NCBI GenBank assembly: GCA_050633545.1
Contig: JBOEGS010000004.1
Location: 1-64,000 of the forward strand
Direction: 5' to 3'
DNA from: Litorivita sp050633545
GTDB lineage: Bacteria; Pseudomonadota; Alphaproteobacteria; Rhodobacterales; Rhodobacteraceae
DNA: 64,000 nucleotides
A program made the position numbers and the translations under genes. This document shows, piece by piece, positions 57,763 through 64,000 of the stretch; position 1 is the stretch's first letter, and every line of letters begins with the position of its first letter. Below the pieces are notes generated by a model. It searched no databases, was not told the DNA's origin, and saw nothing but the letters and a program-made list of their open reading frames with translations.

Positions 57763-58752
57763 TCACACGAAAAGCGCAGCGGCGAAAAACAGCACGACGA
57801 TCAGCCCCGTGTCGCGGTTGGCCCGAAACAGCATGAGCAGCACGGCGCTGTTGTCCGCATCGAATTTGCGCATTTGCCACACCATATGCCACCCCATCGC
57901 CCAAGGCCCGCCCAGTGCGATGATCAGCGCCAGCGGGCTCAGCGAGGCAATACCGGCAAGCAAGATCGCCAAACCCATAAGGGCGACGGTGAGGACCAAG
58001 AACCGCGCCAGCCAGCGCGGGGTTTGCCCGCCAAACAGCCGCGCGGTGCTTTTGACCCCGATCAAAGCGTCGTCTTCGGTGTCTTGATGGGCGTAGATCG
58101 TGTCATAAAACAAGGTCCACGCCATGCCCGCGAGGTATAGGATCACCGCAGGCAGGCCAAGGTATCCGGTATGGGCCGTCCATGCGAGCAGCGCGCCCCA
58201 GTTGAAGGCAATCCCGAGGAAAACCTGCGGCCACCATGTGAACCGTTTGGCGAAAGGGTAGATCGCCACCGGCAAAAGCGACAACACCCCCAAGGCGATG
58301 GCCGCGCCGTTGAAGGTCAGCAAGATTGCAAAGGAGATGAGCGCCTGCGCGCCCATATAAAGCGCGGCGGCTTTGGCGCTGACCTGCCCCGAGGGGATCG
58401 GGCGCGAGCGGGTGCGCTCGACGCGGGCGTCGATCTTGCGGTCGGTGATGTCATTCCATGTGCAGCCCGCCCCGCGCATCAACCACGCCCCCAGCGCGCA
58501 GCCAAGGGCGATCCATGCGTCTTCCCAGCGCGCTTGCCCGTCGTGCAGCATCGCCAGCAGCAGCCCCCACCAACACGGCAGCAGCAAAAGCCATGTGCCA
58601 ATGGGTCGGTCCGCACGGCTGAGCCTCAGGTAGGGGCGGGTGGCGGCAGGGGCATAGCGATCTACCCAATTTCCGTGCACCGCATCGGCGACTTGTCCCT
58701 TTGGCGCGGCCGCGGCCTGATCGGCTGCGTGTTTGTCGTTCAACTCTGGCAT
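57763..58752 (-). CDS. ubiA: 4-hydroxybenzoate polyprenyltransferase
   Basis: UbiA (329 aa) attaches the isoprenoid tail to 4-hydroxybenzoate in ubiquinone synthesis. The two Mg-diphosphate sites are visible: NDITDRKID (100-108) and DTIYAHQDTEDD (217-228), amid about eight membrane helices. The frame runs upstream to 58818, but GAGGCGGGG is near the ATG at 58752. It is divergent from rsmE, with only 30 bp between starts. Confidence 0.93.
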   Translation of the reverse strand: MPELNDKHAADQAAAAPKGQVADAVHGNWVDRYAPAATRPYLRLSRADRPIGTWLLLLPCWWGLLLAMLHDGQARWEDAWIALGCALGAWLMRGAGCTWNDITDRKIDARVERTRSRPIPSGQVSAKAAALYMGAQALISFAILLTFNGAAIALGVLSLLPVAIYPFAKRFTWWPQVFLGIAFNWGALLAWTAHTGYLGLPAVILYLAGMAWTLFYDTIYAHQDTEDDALIGVKSTARLFGGQTPRWLARFLVLTVALMGLAILLAGIASLSPLALIIALGGPWAMGWHMVWQMRKFDADNSAVLLMLFRANRDTGLIVVLFFAAALFV

Positions 58753-58782
58753 CTGCCCCGCCTCGCTCTTACATTGCGCCTC

Positions 58783-59514
58783 ATGACAGACGCGAAAATC
58801 AGGCTCTATGTAGAGCAAGCCCTAAGCGAGGGGCAATCGGTTCCTTTGACGCGGGAGGCGGCGCATTACCTTTTTGGCGTGATGCGGCGCGGTGTCGGGG
58901 ATGGGGTGCTCTTGTTCGACGGGCAAAATGGCGAGTGGTTGGCCGAGGTGGTCGAGGCGGGTAAACGCGGCGGCACATTGGCCCTGCGCACGCAGACCAA
59001 GCCGCAGCAGATGCCGCCGGACCTGTGGCTCGTCTTTGCGCCGATCAAAAAGGCCCGCACGGATTTTATCGTCGAAAAAGCGGCCGAAATGGGTGCGGCG
59101 CGCATCATGCCGGTGCAAAGCGATTACACCAACTCCGAGCGTATCCGCCAAGACCGCTTGCAAGCCCATGCCGTCGAGGCCGCCGAACAATGCGGCGGCA
59201 CCTATGTGCCCGAGGTGACGGCGTTGACCAAACTCTCGGCGCTGCTTGATCATTGGCCCGCAGAGCGGCAATTGATGTTTTGCGACGAGGCGATGGTCGG
59301 GCAGGCTTCGGTCTTGCACAGCGCCGCGCAGATGGGCGGGCCTTGGGCCATCCTCATCGGCCCCGAAGGCGGGTTTTCGCAGGCCGAACGCAAGCGCCTG
59401 CACGCCTTGCCCTATGCCCATCCGGTCAGCCTCGGCCCGCGCATCTTGCGCGCCGATACGGCGGCGGTGGCGGCGATGGCCCTGTGGCAAACGGCGATGG
59501 GGGATTGGGTATGA
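58783..59514 (+). CDS. rsmE: 16S rRNA (uracil-1498-N3)-methyltransferase
   Basis: RsmE (243 aa) is a SPOUT-knot methyltransferase. The N-terminal PUA-like part has RLYVEQALSEGQSVPLTREAAHYLFGVMRRGVGDGVLLFDG; the SAM-binding knot has LIGPEGGFSQAER and LGPRILRADTAAVAAMALWQ. The open frame extends far upstream through ubiA in the other strand, but the conserved start is at 58783. Its stop overlaps the next gene by 4 bp. Confidence 0.93.
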   Translation: MTDAKIRLYVEQALSEGQSVPLTREAAHYLFGVMRRGVGDGVLLFDGQNGEWLAEVVEAGKRGGTLALRTQTKPQQMPPDLWLVFAPIKKARTDFIVEKAAEMGAARIMPVQSDYTNSERIRQDRLQAHAVEAAEQCGGTYVPEVTALTKLSALLDHWPAERQLMFCDEAMVGQASVLHSAAQMGGPWAILIGPEGGFSQAERKRLHALPYAHPVSLGPRILRADTAAVAAMALWQTAMGDWV

Positions 59515-60086
59515 GCCTGATCCGGCCGGAGGCACAGGCGGTTTTGACCCGCTGGCGCGATGTGATCATCGGCGCGGCCTTGATGATTTGTGCGTTGGTG
59601 TGGGGATTCGGCGCGGCGGGGCTGGTCTGGCTTATGGCGGCGCTTTTGTTTGTGTTGGGCGCGGGATTGGCCATCACGGGGCTGCAACGGGCGCGGATCG
59701 CGGCGCGCGGGGGGCATGGCCATGCCCCCGGTTTGGTGGAACTGGACGAGCGGCAGCTGAGCTATTACGCGGGCGAGGGCGGCGCGATTGTGATCCTGTC
59801 CGAGGTCAGCCGGATCGAGATCGAGATTTCTGGCGCGGGGGAGAATGAGCCGGTCGACGACATGCTTTGGGTGTTTCACCGCACAGGGCAAGGGCCGGTG
59901 CGCATTCCTGCCGATGCTTTGGGGGCGGATCGTTTGATTGATGCGCTGGCCGGATTTTCCGGCGCATCTTACGAAAACGTGATCCGCGCCTCGCGCAGCG
60001 CTGCGCCCGCACAGGGCAAGGCGCATTTCCTCGTATGGCAGCGCCCCGCGCCCCAAGCGCCAAAATCCCGCCCGACCCTGCATTGA
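59511..60086 (+). CDS. Hypothetical protein with two N-terminal membrane helices
   Basis: Residues about 18-55 of this 191-aa protein form two hydrophobic helices (VIIGAALMICALVWGF and GLVWLMAALLFVLGAGLAITGL). A soluble part follows that looks like a PH-like or beta-rich domain: LVELDERQLSYYAGEGGAIVILSEVSRIEIEIS...ENEPVDDMLWVFHRTGQGPVRIPADALGADRLIDAL. Such a layout is common in Rhodobacterales hypothetical proteins next to rsmE. ATGA coupling to rsmE supports expression. Function unknown. Confidence 0.75.
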   Translation: MSLIRPEAQAVLTRWRDVIIGAALMICALVWGFGAAGLVWLMAALLFVLGAGLAITGLQRARIAARGGHGHAPGLVELDERQLSYYAGEGGAIVILSEVSRIEIEISGAGENEPVDDMLWVFHRTGQGPVRIPADALGADRLIDALAGFSGASYENVIRASRSAAPAQGKAHFLVWQRPAPQAPKSRPTLH

Positions 60087-60134
60087 CAGTCGCGATTTTT
60101 CGCGGCACCTCTTTACGTTCAGGAGCGGATAGCC

Positions 60135-60179
60135 ATTGTCTGACGCTTCGCGATGATGATGACGATTGCCTGACGTTCA
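60135..60179 (+). repeat. Short direct repeat upstream of gshA
   Basis: ATTGTCTGACGCTTC (60136-60150 region) and ATTGCCTGACGTTC (60165-60178 region) are near-identical and spaced about 29-30 bp, close to three helical turns, ending about 45 bp before the gshA ATG. This spacing is compatible with two bound copies of a regulator on one DNA face. Confidence 0.4.
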
Positions 60180-60221
60180 ACGGATCAACACCCCCAGCGC
60201 CCCAATACGGAGACCTGCCCC

Positions 60222-61592
60222 ATGTCCATTCCACAATCCGGTGGCGGCCTCATCGAGGATCGATCGCAGCTTGCTGAATATCTGTCGTCGGGCTGCAAGC
60301 CCAAGGATGATTGGCGCATCGGCACCGAGCACGAGAAATTCGGCTATTGCAAAGACAGCCTTCTGCCGATCCCCTATGAGGGCGAGCGCTCGGTTCTGGC
60401 GGTGCTGGAAGGGCTGCGCGACGGGCGCGGATGGACCCCCGTCGAGGAGGCGGGCAAGCTGATCGGGCTTGAGAAAAACGGCGCCAATGTCAGCCTCGAG
60501 CCAGGCGGGCAATTGGAGCTTTCGGGCGCGCCGCTGACCTCGATCCACGAGACCTGCGACGAGGTGAACGCGCATCTCAAGGACGTCAAAGACATCGCCG
60601 ACAAGGTCGGTGTCGGCTTTATCGGCCTTGGCGCGGCGCCCGTGTGGACGCATGAGCAAATGCCGCTGATGCCCAAGGGCCGCTACAAGTTGATGGACAG
60701 CTATATGGGCACGGTCGGCACCATGGGCACCTCGATGATGCGCCGCACCTGCACGGTGCAGGTGAACCTCGATTTCGCCTCCGAGGCCGATATGGTGCAA
60801 AAGCTGCGCGTGGCGCTGGCGCTGCAACCTGTTGCCACGGCGCTTTTTGCCAATTCGCCCTTCTTCGACGGCAAACCGAACGGGCATAAATCATGGCGCT
60901 CGCGCATCTGGCGCGATCTGGACGACAGCCGCACGGGCACCTTGCCCTTTGTTTTTGAAGAAGGATTCGGGTTCGAGCAATATGTCGATTATGCCCTCGA
61001 TGTGCCGATGTATTTCGTTTACCGCGACGGCAAATATATCAACGCGCTGGGCCAGTCGTTCCGCGATTTCCTGCGCGGTGCATTACCCGCATTGCCGGGC
61101 GAAAAGCCAACGCTGAGCGATTGGGCCGATCATCTGACCACCTGTTTCCCCGAAGCGCGGATCAAGAAATACATGGAAATGCGCGGCGCCGATGGCGGCC
61201 CGTGGCGGCGGCTTTGCGCGCTGCCTGCGCTTTGGACGGGTCTGATGTATGACCAAAACAGCCTTGATGCGGCGTGGGATCTGGCCAAGGGCTGGGATCT
61301 GGAGACGCGCGAGGCGCTGCGGATCGCGGCTTCTGTCGACGGGCTGCAGGCGGATACGCATGGCGTCAATATGATGGATCTGGCGCGCCAGGTTGTGGCC
61401 TTGTCTGACGCGGGGCTTCGGGCGCGGGCCAAGCAAGGCGCGGGCGGTTTGATCCCCGACGAGACGCATTTCCTCAACACGCTGAAAGAAAGTCTGGATA
61501 GCGGCAAGACGCCCGCCGATGAATTGCTCGAGCATTATCACGGCGATTGGAATGGCGATTTGAGCCGGATTTACGCCGAGTATTCTTACTGA
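60222..61592 (+). CDS. gshA: Glutamate-cysteine ligase (class II/plant-type)
   Basis: GshA (456 aa) makes gamma-glutamylcysteine, the first step of glutathione synthesis. The motifs WRIGTEHEKFGY, NVSLEPGGQLELSGAP, and YMGTVGTMGTSMMRRTCTVQVNLDF are diagnostic of the alphaproteobacterial/plant enzyme rather than the E. coli type. Size and C-terminus (LEHYHGDWNGDLSRIYAEYSY) are standard. A terminator follows; direct repeats lie upstream. Confidence 0.95.
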   Translation: MSIPQSGGGLIEDRSQLAEYLSSGCKPKDDWRIGTEHEKFGYCKDSLLPIPYEGERSVLAVLEGLRDGRGWTPVEEAGKLIGLEKNGANVSLEPGGQLELSGAPLTSIHETCDEVNAHLKDVKDIADKVGVGFIGLGAAPVWTHEQMPLMPKGRYKLMDSYMGTVGTMGTSMMRRTCTVQVNLDFASEADMVQKLRVALALQPVATALFANSPFFDGKPNGHKSWRSRIWRDLDDSRTGTLPFVFEEGFGFEQYVDYALDVPMYFVYRDGKYINALGQSFRDFLRGALPALPGEKPTLSDWADHLTTCFPEARIKKYMEMRGADGGPWRRLCALPALWTGLMYDQNSLDAAWDLAKGWDLETREALRIAASVDGLQADTHGVNMMDLARQVVALSDAGLRARAKQGAGGLIPDETHFLNTLKESLDSGKTPADELLEHYHGDWNGDLSRIYAEYSY

Positions 61593-61614
61593 TCCACCGA
61601 CCGATAATATGAAA

Positions 61615-61644
61615 AAGGCCCCGATGGTGTTCGGGGCCTTTTGC
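61615..61644. terminator. Terminator after gshA
   Basis: AAAAGGCCCCGA / TCGGGGCCTTTT with a TGGTGT loop. The A and T tracts make it bidirectional, also serving the convergent membrane-protein gene. Confidence 0.9.
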
Positions 61645-61670
61645 GTCCTCTTTGATGCTTGCACTGTCGC

Positions 61671-62090
61671 CTATGCGGGCGCTTGATCGGGTGCTTGAAC
61701 GGATGCGGGGGCTTTGGCCGGCGCGTCCCACGGACCTTTGGCATGGGCGGCTTTGGCGGGCGCGGGCATCATCAATCCGCGCAGCAAGGTCACCGCATGG
61801 GTGAAGCCCAGCCCGAGACAAAGCGCGCCGAGGCCAAGCGCCGACAGCAGCGCGACCGCATGCGGTGCGTTCACGCCTGCCAGAGCGCCGCCGATCACCA
61901 TCAATCCGCCCAAGCCAATGGCGATGAAACCGGTCGAGATCGACAGCGCCGCCGCGCGCAATCCGGCACGTTGTCCGGCCTCCATATCGGGGCAAGCGGC
62001 CAAGGCGTTCGCGACGCGGATGATGGCATGGGCAAGCCATCCCAAAAGGGCGAGGCTCGCGGCAGTGTAGATGGCAATATAGATCAACAT
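61671..62090 (-). CDS. Hypothetical polytopic membrane protein
   Basis: The protein (139 aa) has three or four helices (LIYIAIYTAASLALLGWLAHAII; ALSISTGFIAIGLGGLMVIGGALAG; VALLSALGLGALCLGLGFTHAV) and a C-terminal Ala/Pro/Lys-rich tail. No family was recognised. It is the distal gene of a minus-strand run after the GbsR-like regulator and another membrane-protein gene, with gaps of 30 bp, so it is probably in the same operon. AAAGGAGA is near the ATG. Confidence 0.7.
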   Translation of the reverse strand: MLIYIAIYTAASLALLGWLAHAIIRVANALAACPDMEAGQRAGLRAAALSISTGFIAIGLGGLMVIGGALAGVNAPHAVALLSALGLGALCLGLGFTHAVTLLRGLMMPAPAKAAHAKGPWDAPAKAPASVQAPDQAPA

Positions 62091-62120
62091 TTGATGTCTC
62101 CTTTCAAAGAGGCGGGAGGG

Positions 62121-62546
62121 CTATTGCATGGCATCGCGGTAGAGCGGATTCATGAACGCCCGATAGAGATAGGCAAAGGTGGCGCCCCAGATCGGGGCAA
62201 AGATCAGGCCAAAGGCGAGCAGATACGGTATGCTGTCGTCTATGGTGCCTCGCGGCGCGAAATGTGCGGCGCCAGAGGCCGCGATCACGAGCGCGGCATT
62301 GGCGGCGAAGGCGAGGCAAGCGATGTCGCCTGCACGCGCGGGGCGGCGCGACAGATGCCAAAGAAGCAGGGGCGTGCCGACAATCAGGTAGACCGGCGCG
62401 CCAAGGATCAGTGCGAAAACGGGCACCACCAGAACGCAGCCAAGCACGGTCACGAGCAGCGGCGCAGCGATTAGCGCTGCGACAAACGCGATGATGTCCA
62501 CGGCGTAGTGCGGGCGGGCGTCGGTATCTTCGATGTTTTCTGTCAT
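62121..62546 (-). CDS. Hypothetical membrane protein downstream of the GbsR-like regulator
   Basis: The protein (141 aa) has about four hydrophobic segments (DIIAFVAALIAAPLLVTVLG; VPVFALILGAPVYLIVGTPLLLWHL; IACLAFAANAALVIAASGA; YLLAFGLIFAPIWGATFAYLY). No family was recognised. The start codon lies within the spacer of an operator-like palindrome (62537-62554) related to the one upstream of the regulator, so repression at this point may be possible. It lies 32 bp after the regulator stop. Confidence 0.7.
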   Translation of the reverse strand: MTENIEDTDARPHYAVDIIAFVAALIAAPLLVTVLGCVLVVPVFALILGAPVYLIVGTPLLLWHLSRRPARAGDIACLAFAANAALVIAASGAAHFAPRGTIDDSIPYLLAFGLIFAPIWGATFAYLYRAFMNPLYRDAMQ

Positions 62547-62555
62547 GAGAGAAAT
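62537..62555 (-). promoter_or_regulatory. Third operator-like palindrome
   Basis: TTTCTGT (62537-62543), CATG, AGAGAAA (62548-62554), T. The left arm is identical to the two full sites, and the right arm differs at one base (AGAGAAA against ACAGAAA). It covers the start codon of the membrane-protein gene (62544-62546) and lies 24 bp downstream of the regulator stop codon. Weaker than the other two sites, but its position in the same gene set is notable. Confidence 0.5.
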
Positions 62556-62578
62556 CCTTAGGCAAATTTTTTAGAGCA

Positions 62579-63115
62579 TCACCCGTCCTTGCCCGATTTG
62601 GGCAAGAAGCGCGCGATGCGGGCGCCGAGCTTGAGCATCGCCAATTGCGTGCCGCGCGGCAGGCGGGCGATTTCGCCATACCAGTGGTCAAACATCTCCA
62701 TCGTATCGAGCGTTTCCTTGAACCGCGCTTTGACGGCGGCGGGGGTGGCGTCGGCCTCGGCCTCGGCTTGCACGTCGCGCAGGGCGGCGATGGTAGGGGC
62801 GAATTCGCGCTCGCGGCGGCTTTCGACCACGGTATTGACCAGATCGAACATGTCGCGGATCGAATGGAAGTGATCGCGGCGATCACCCAGCTTGCGCGAG
62901 GATTTCACCATGCCGAGGCTTTGCAATTCCTTCAGGCCGGTCGAGACGTTGGAGCGGGCCAGTGACAGCGTCTCGCTGATGTCTTCGGCGGTCAACGGAT
63001 CGGGCGAGATATGCAAAAGCGCGTGGATTTGCGCGACCGAGCGGTTGGTGCCCCATTTCGCGCCCATCTCCCCCCAGTGGAGGATAAAATTTTGCATGGC
63101 GGTGGTCAGGTGCAT
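62579..63115 (-). CDS. GbsR/MarR-family transcriptional regulator
   Basis: The protein (178 aa) has a winged-helix domain of the GbsR (COG1510) type: NFILHWGEMGAKWGTNRSVAQIHALLHISPDPLTAEDISETLSLARSNVSTGLKELQSLGMVKSSRKLGDRRDHF, then a helical dimerisation part (RREREFAPTIAALRDVQAEAEAD). Members are repressors responding to osmolytes or other ligands. An in-frame GTG at 63202 would give a longer form, but a TTGACA box and the operator lie within that extension, so 63115 (or 63097) is chosen; no clear ribosome binding site is visible. A perfect palindrome 20 nt upstream suggests autoregulation. Confidence 0.85.
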   Translation of the reverse strand: MHLTTAMQNFILHWGEMGAKWGTNRSVAQIHALLHISPDPLTAEDISETLSLARSNVSTGLKELQSLGMVKSSRKLGDRRDHFHSIRDMFDLVNTVVESRREREFAPTIAALRDVQAEAEADATPAAVKARFKETLDTMEMFDHWYGEIARLPRGTQLAMLKLGARIARFLPKSGKDG

Positions 63116-63135
63116 GGGGCGACTCGCATCGTTGG

Positions 63136-63157
63136 TTTCTGTATGAACAGAAATAAC
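63136..63157 (-). promoter_or_regulatory. Operator of the GbsR-like regulator gene
   Basis: TTTCTGT (63136-63142), ATGA, ACAGAAA (63147-63153), TAAC: a perfect 7-bp-arm palindrome, 20 nt upstream of the regulator start. Both arms and the TAAC flank are identical to the site at 18823-18844 upstream of the DCC gene. Confidence 0.72.
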
Positions 63158-63177
63158 AGAATGCGCGGTATTGTCAA
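63150..63177 (-). promoter_or_regulatory. Promoter of the GbsR-like regulator gene
   Basis: On the minus strand a perfect -35 TTGACA (63172-63177), a 16-nt spacer and TATTTC (63150-63155). The -10 overlaps the right arm of the operator, the classic layout for autorepression. Confidence 0.6.
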
Positions 63178-63258
63178 AAAAGATCGCAGTTTGCTTTGAC
63201 ACGGGCGGCGGATTGCGGGCATGAAATGCACATTGGAAATTGTTAAGGAGTTAAAATC

Positions 63259-63525
63259 ATGAGGACATTTTTCATCAGCTGGGCTGAAAAACTGGTCGCC
63301 GTTTTGATGGTGCTATTGATTGTCGGGGTGTGTATCGGCGCGGCTGCTGTGTCGGTCTCGGGTCAACCGGGGGCCATGCTCGGGGCGCTGGCGCTGTTGG
63401 TCCTTGGCGCGCTTTACGTGATTATCATCGGCGGCGTCTTGTATCTGGGCTTCGGGATATACCACAATACCCGCCGCACGGCAGAGGCGCTCGAGGCGCA
63501 AAACCGTACGGGTGGCGGGCTTTAA
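63259..63525 (+). CDS. Small two-helix membrane protein
   Basis: The protein (88 aa) has two or three hydrophobic helices (LVAVLMVLLIVGVCIGAAAV; AMLGALALLVLGALYVIIIGGVLYLGFGI) and a short charged tail. AAGGAG lies 8-9 nt upstream of the ATG. It is divergent from the regulator, so its promoter lies in the same 143-bp gap. Function unknown. Confidence 0.72.
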   Translation: MRTFFISWAEKLVAVLMVLLIVGVCIGAAAVSVSGQPGAMLGALALLVLGALYVIIIGGVLYLGFGIYHNTRRTAEALEAQNRTGGGL

Positions 63526-63546
63526 CGCAGGCAGGGTCGCAAAAGA

Positions 63547-63573
63547 AAAGCCGCTCCCTTGGGGCAGCTTTTT
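63547..63573. terminator. Probable terminator between the small membrane protein gene and plsY
   Basis: AAAGC-CGCTCCC / GGGGCAG-CTTTTT forms an imperfect stem with a short loop and a T-tract on the plus strand and A-tract on the other, suiting two convergent genes. Confidence 0.6.
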
Positions 63574-63594
63574 GGCCTCTGGGCGGGTGCGGCG

Positions 63595-64000
63595 TTACTT
63601 TTTGCCGATCTTCGGCTCCGTGCCTTGGCGCAGGCGGGCGATATTCGCGCCGTGGCGCCAAAAGATCAGCGCGGCCAAAACTGAGGCCAGCGCGGCCCCC
63701 TCGGGCGCGCCCAAAAGCGCCATCCAAACCGGCCCGAGCAGCGCCGCCACCAAGGCCGATAGAGACGAAATCCGCGAAAGGGTCGCGGTCACCAACCATG
63801 TCGCGCAGGCGGCAAGCCCCGCAGGCCAGAACAGCGCCAGCAACAGGCCAAGGAAGGTCGCAACGCCCTTGCCGCCCTTAAAGCCGAGCCAGACCGGAAA
63901 GCAATGGCCAATGAAGGCCATAAGCCCGGCCAATTGCGCGGCATCCTCGCCCGCGAGGGCGCGCGCCAAAAGAACCGCCACCGCGCCCTTGCCCCCGTCC
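63595..64000 (-). CDS. plsY: Glycerol-3-phosphate acyltransferase PlsY, 5'-truncated by the window
   Basis: PlsY transfers acyl groups from acyl-phosphate to glycerol-3-phosphate at the inner membrane. The visible C-terminal part (about 134 aa) begins at the window edge with DGGKGAVAVLLA, part of the active-site loop, and continues with GHCFPVWLGFKGGKGVATFLG, the second signature, then hydrophobic helices and the short C-terminal tail (IFWRHGANIARLRQGTEPKIGKK). The N-terminus lies beyond base 64000. Confidence 0.92.
   Translation of the reverse strand, partial: DGGKGAVAVLLARALAGEDAAQLAGLMAFIGHCFPVWLGFKGGKGVATFLGLLLALFWPAGLAACATWLVTATLSRISSLSALVAALLGPVWMALLGAPEGAALASVLAALIFWRHGANIARLRQGTEPKIGKK

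Noticed and set aside
1..64000. CRISPR arrays, insertion sequences, defence systems
   Set aside because: No regularly spaced repeats, transposase genes or cas/restriction genes were seen on either strand.

Overview
The window (about 60% G+C) is a chromosomal segment of an alphaproteobacterium, most likely a Rhodobacterales (Roseobacter/Rhodobacter-type) species. This rests on the S10-spc-alpha ribosomal cluster ending with rpoA-rplQ and no rpsD, the rpmH-rnpA-yidD-ttcA and yidC-MOSC-engB order, an Aap/Bzt-type amino-acid ABC operon, an ATP12 chaperone gene, class II gshA and a VPLPA-CTERM protein. No phage, plasmid, IS element or CRISPR array was seen. Nearly all of it is dense, vertically inherited housekeeping DNA.

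Layout. 1-18.4 kb: the ribosomal protein superoperon, cut into five blocks: rpsJ-rplC-rplD-rplW; rplB-rpsS-rplV-rpsC-rplP; rpmC-rpsQ-rplN-rplX-rplE-rpsN-rpsH-rplF-rplR-rpsE-rpmD; rplO-secY-adk; rpsM-rpsK-rpoA-rplQ. The blocks are separated by intrinsic terminators; two have good sigma70-like promoters and two others only weak candidates. Two boundaries hold unrelated genes: a 2OG-Fe(II) oxygenase-like gene, an unknown gene and an HTTM membrane protein after rplP, and a secreted L-type-lectin VPLPA-CTERM protein after rpmD. 18.4-24.6 kb: a DCC thiol-disulfide protein, HtrA protease, rarA, crcB, a pseudouridine synthase, a HAD phosphatase and an ATP12 assembly factor. 24.8-29.4 kb: aapJQMP. 29.4-39.6 kb, mostly minus strand: sixA, a sterol desaturase-like enzyme, argB, a beta-barrel protein (plus strand), engB-MOSC-yidC, a GGDEF/EAL protein, ttcA-yidD-rnpA-rpmH. 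39.8-50 kb: TVP38 protein, flavin disulfide reductase, orphan histidine kinase, tRNA-Arg(ACG), CoxG-like protein, ABC-2 exporter, S49 peptidase, tiny zinc-ribbon protein, CaCA exchanger, pteridine-reductase-like SDR. 50-64 kb: uvrC, an OYE flavoenzyme, pgsA-moaD-moaE, SCP2 protein, an OmpA-family protein, ubiA/rsmE, gshA, a regulator with membrane-protein genes, and the truncated start of plsY.

The most notable new signal is an 18-bp palindrome, TTTCTGT-N4-ACAGAAA followed by TAAC. It lies just upstream of a GbsR/MarR-type regulator gene (about 63.1 kb) and, 44 kb away, just upstream of the DCC gene (about 18.8 kb). A one-mismatch copy covers the start codon of the membrane-protein gene downstream of the regulator. 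I infer a small regulon controlled by this regulator, joining a thiol-disulfide (DCC) protein to small membrane proteins. HTTM proteins are known partners of DCC proteins, and one is present at 6.7 kb, but without a visible operator.
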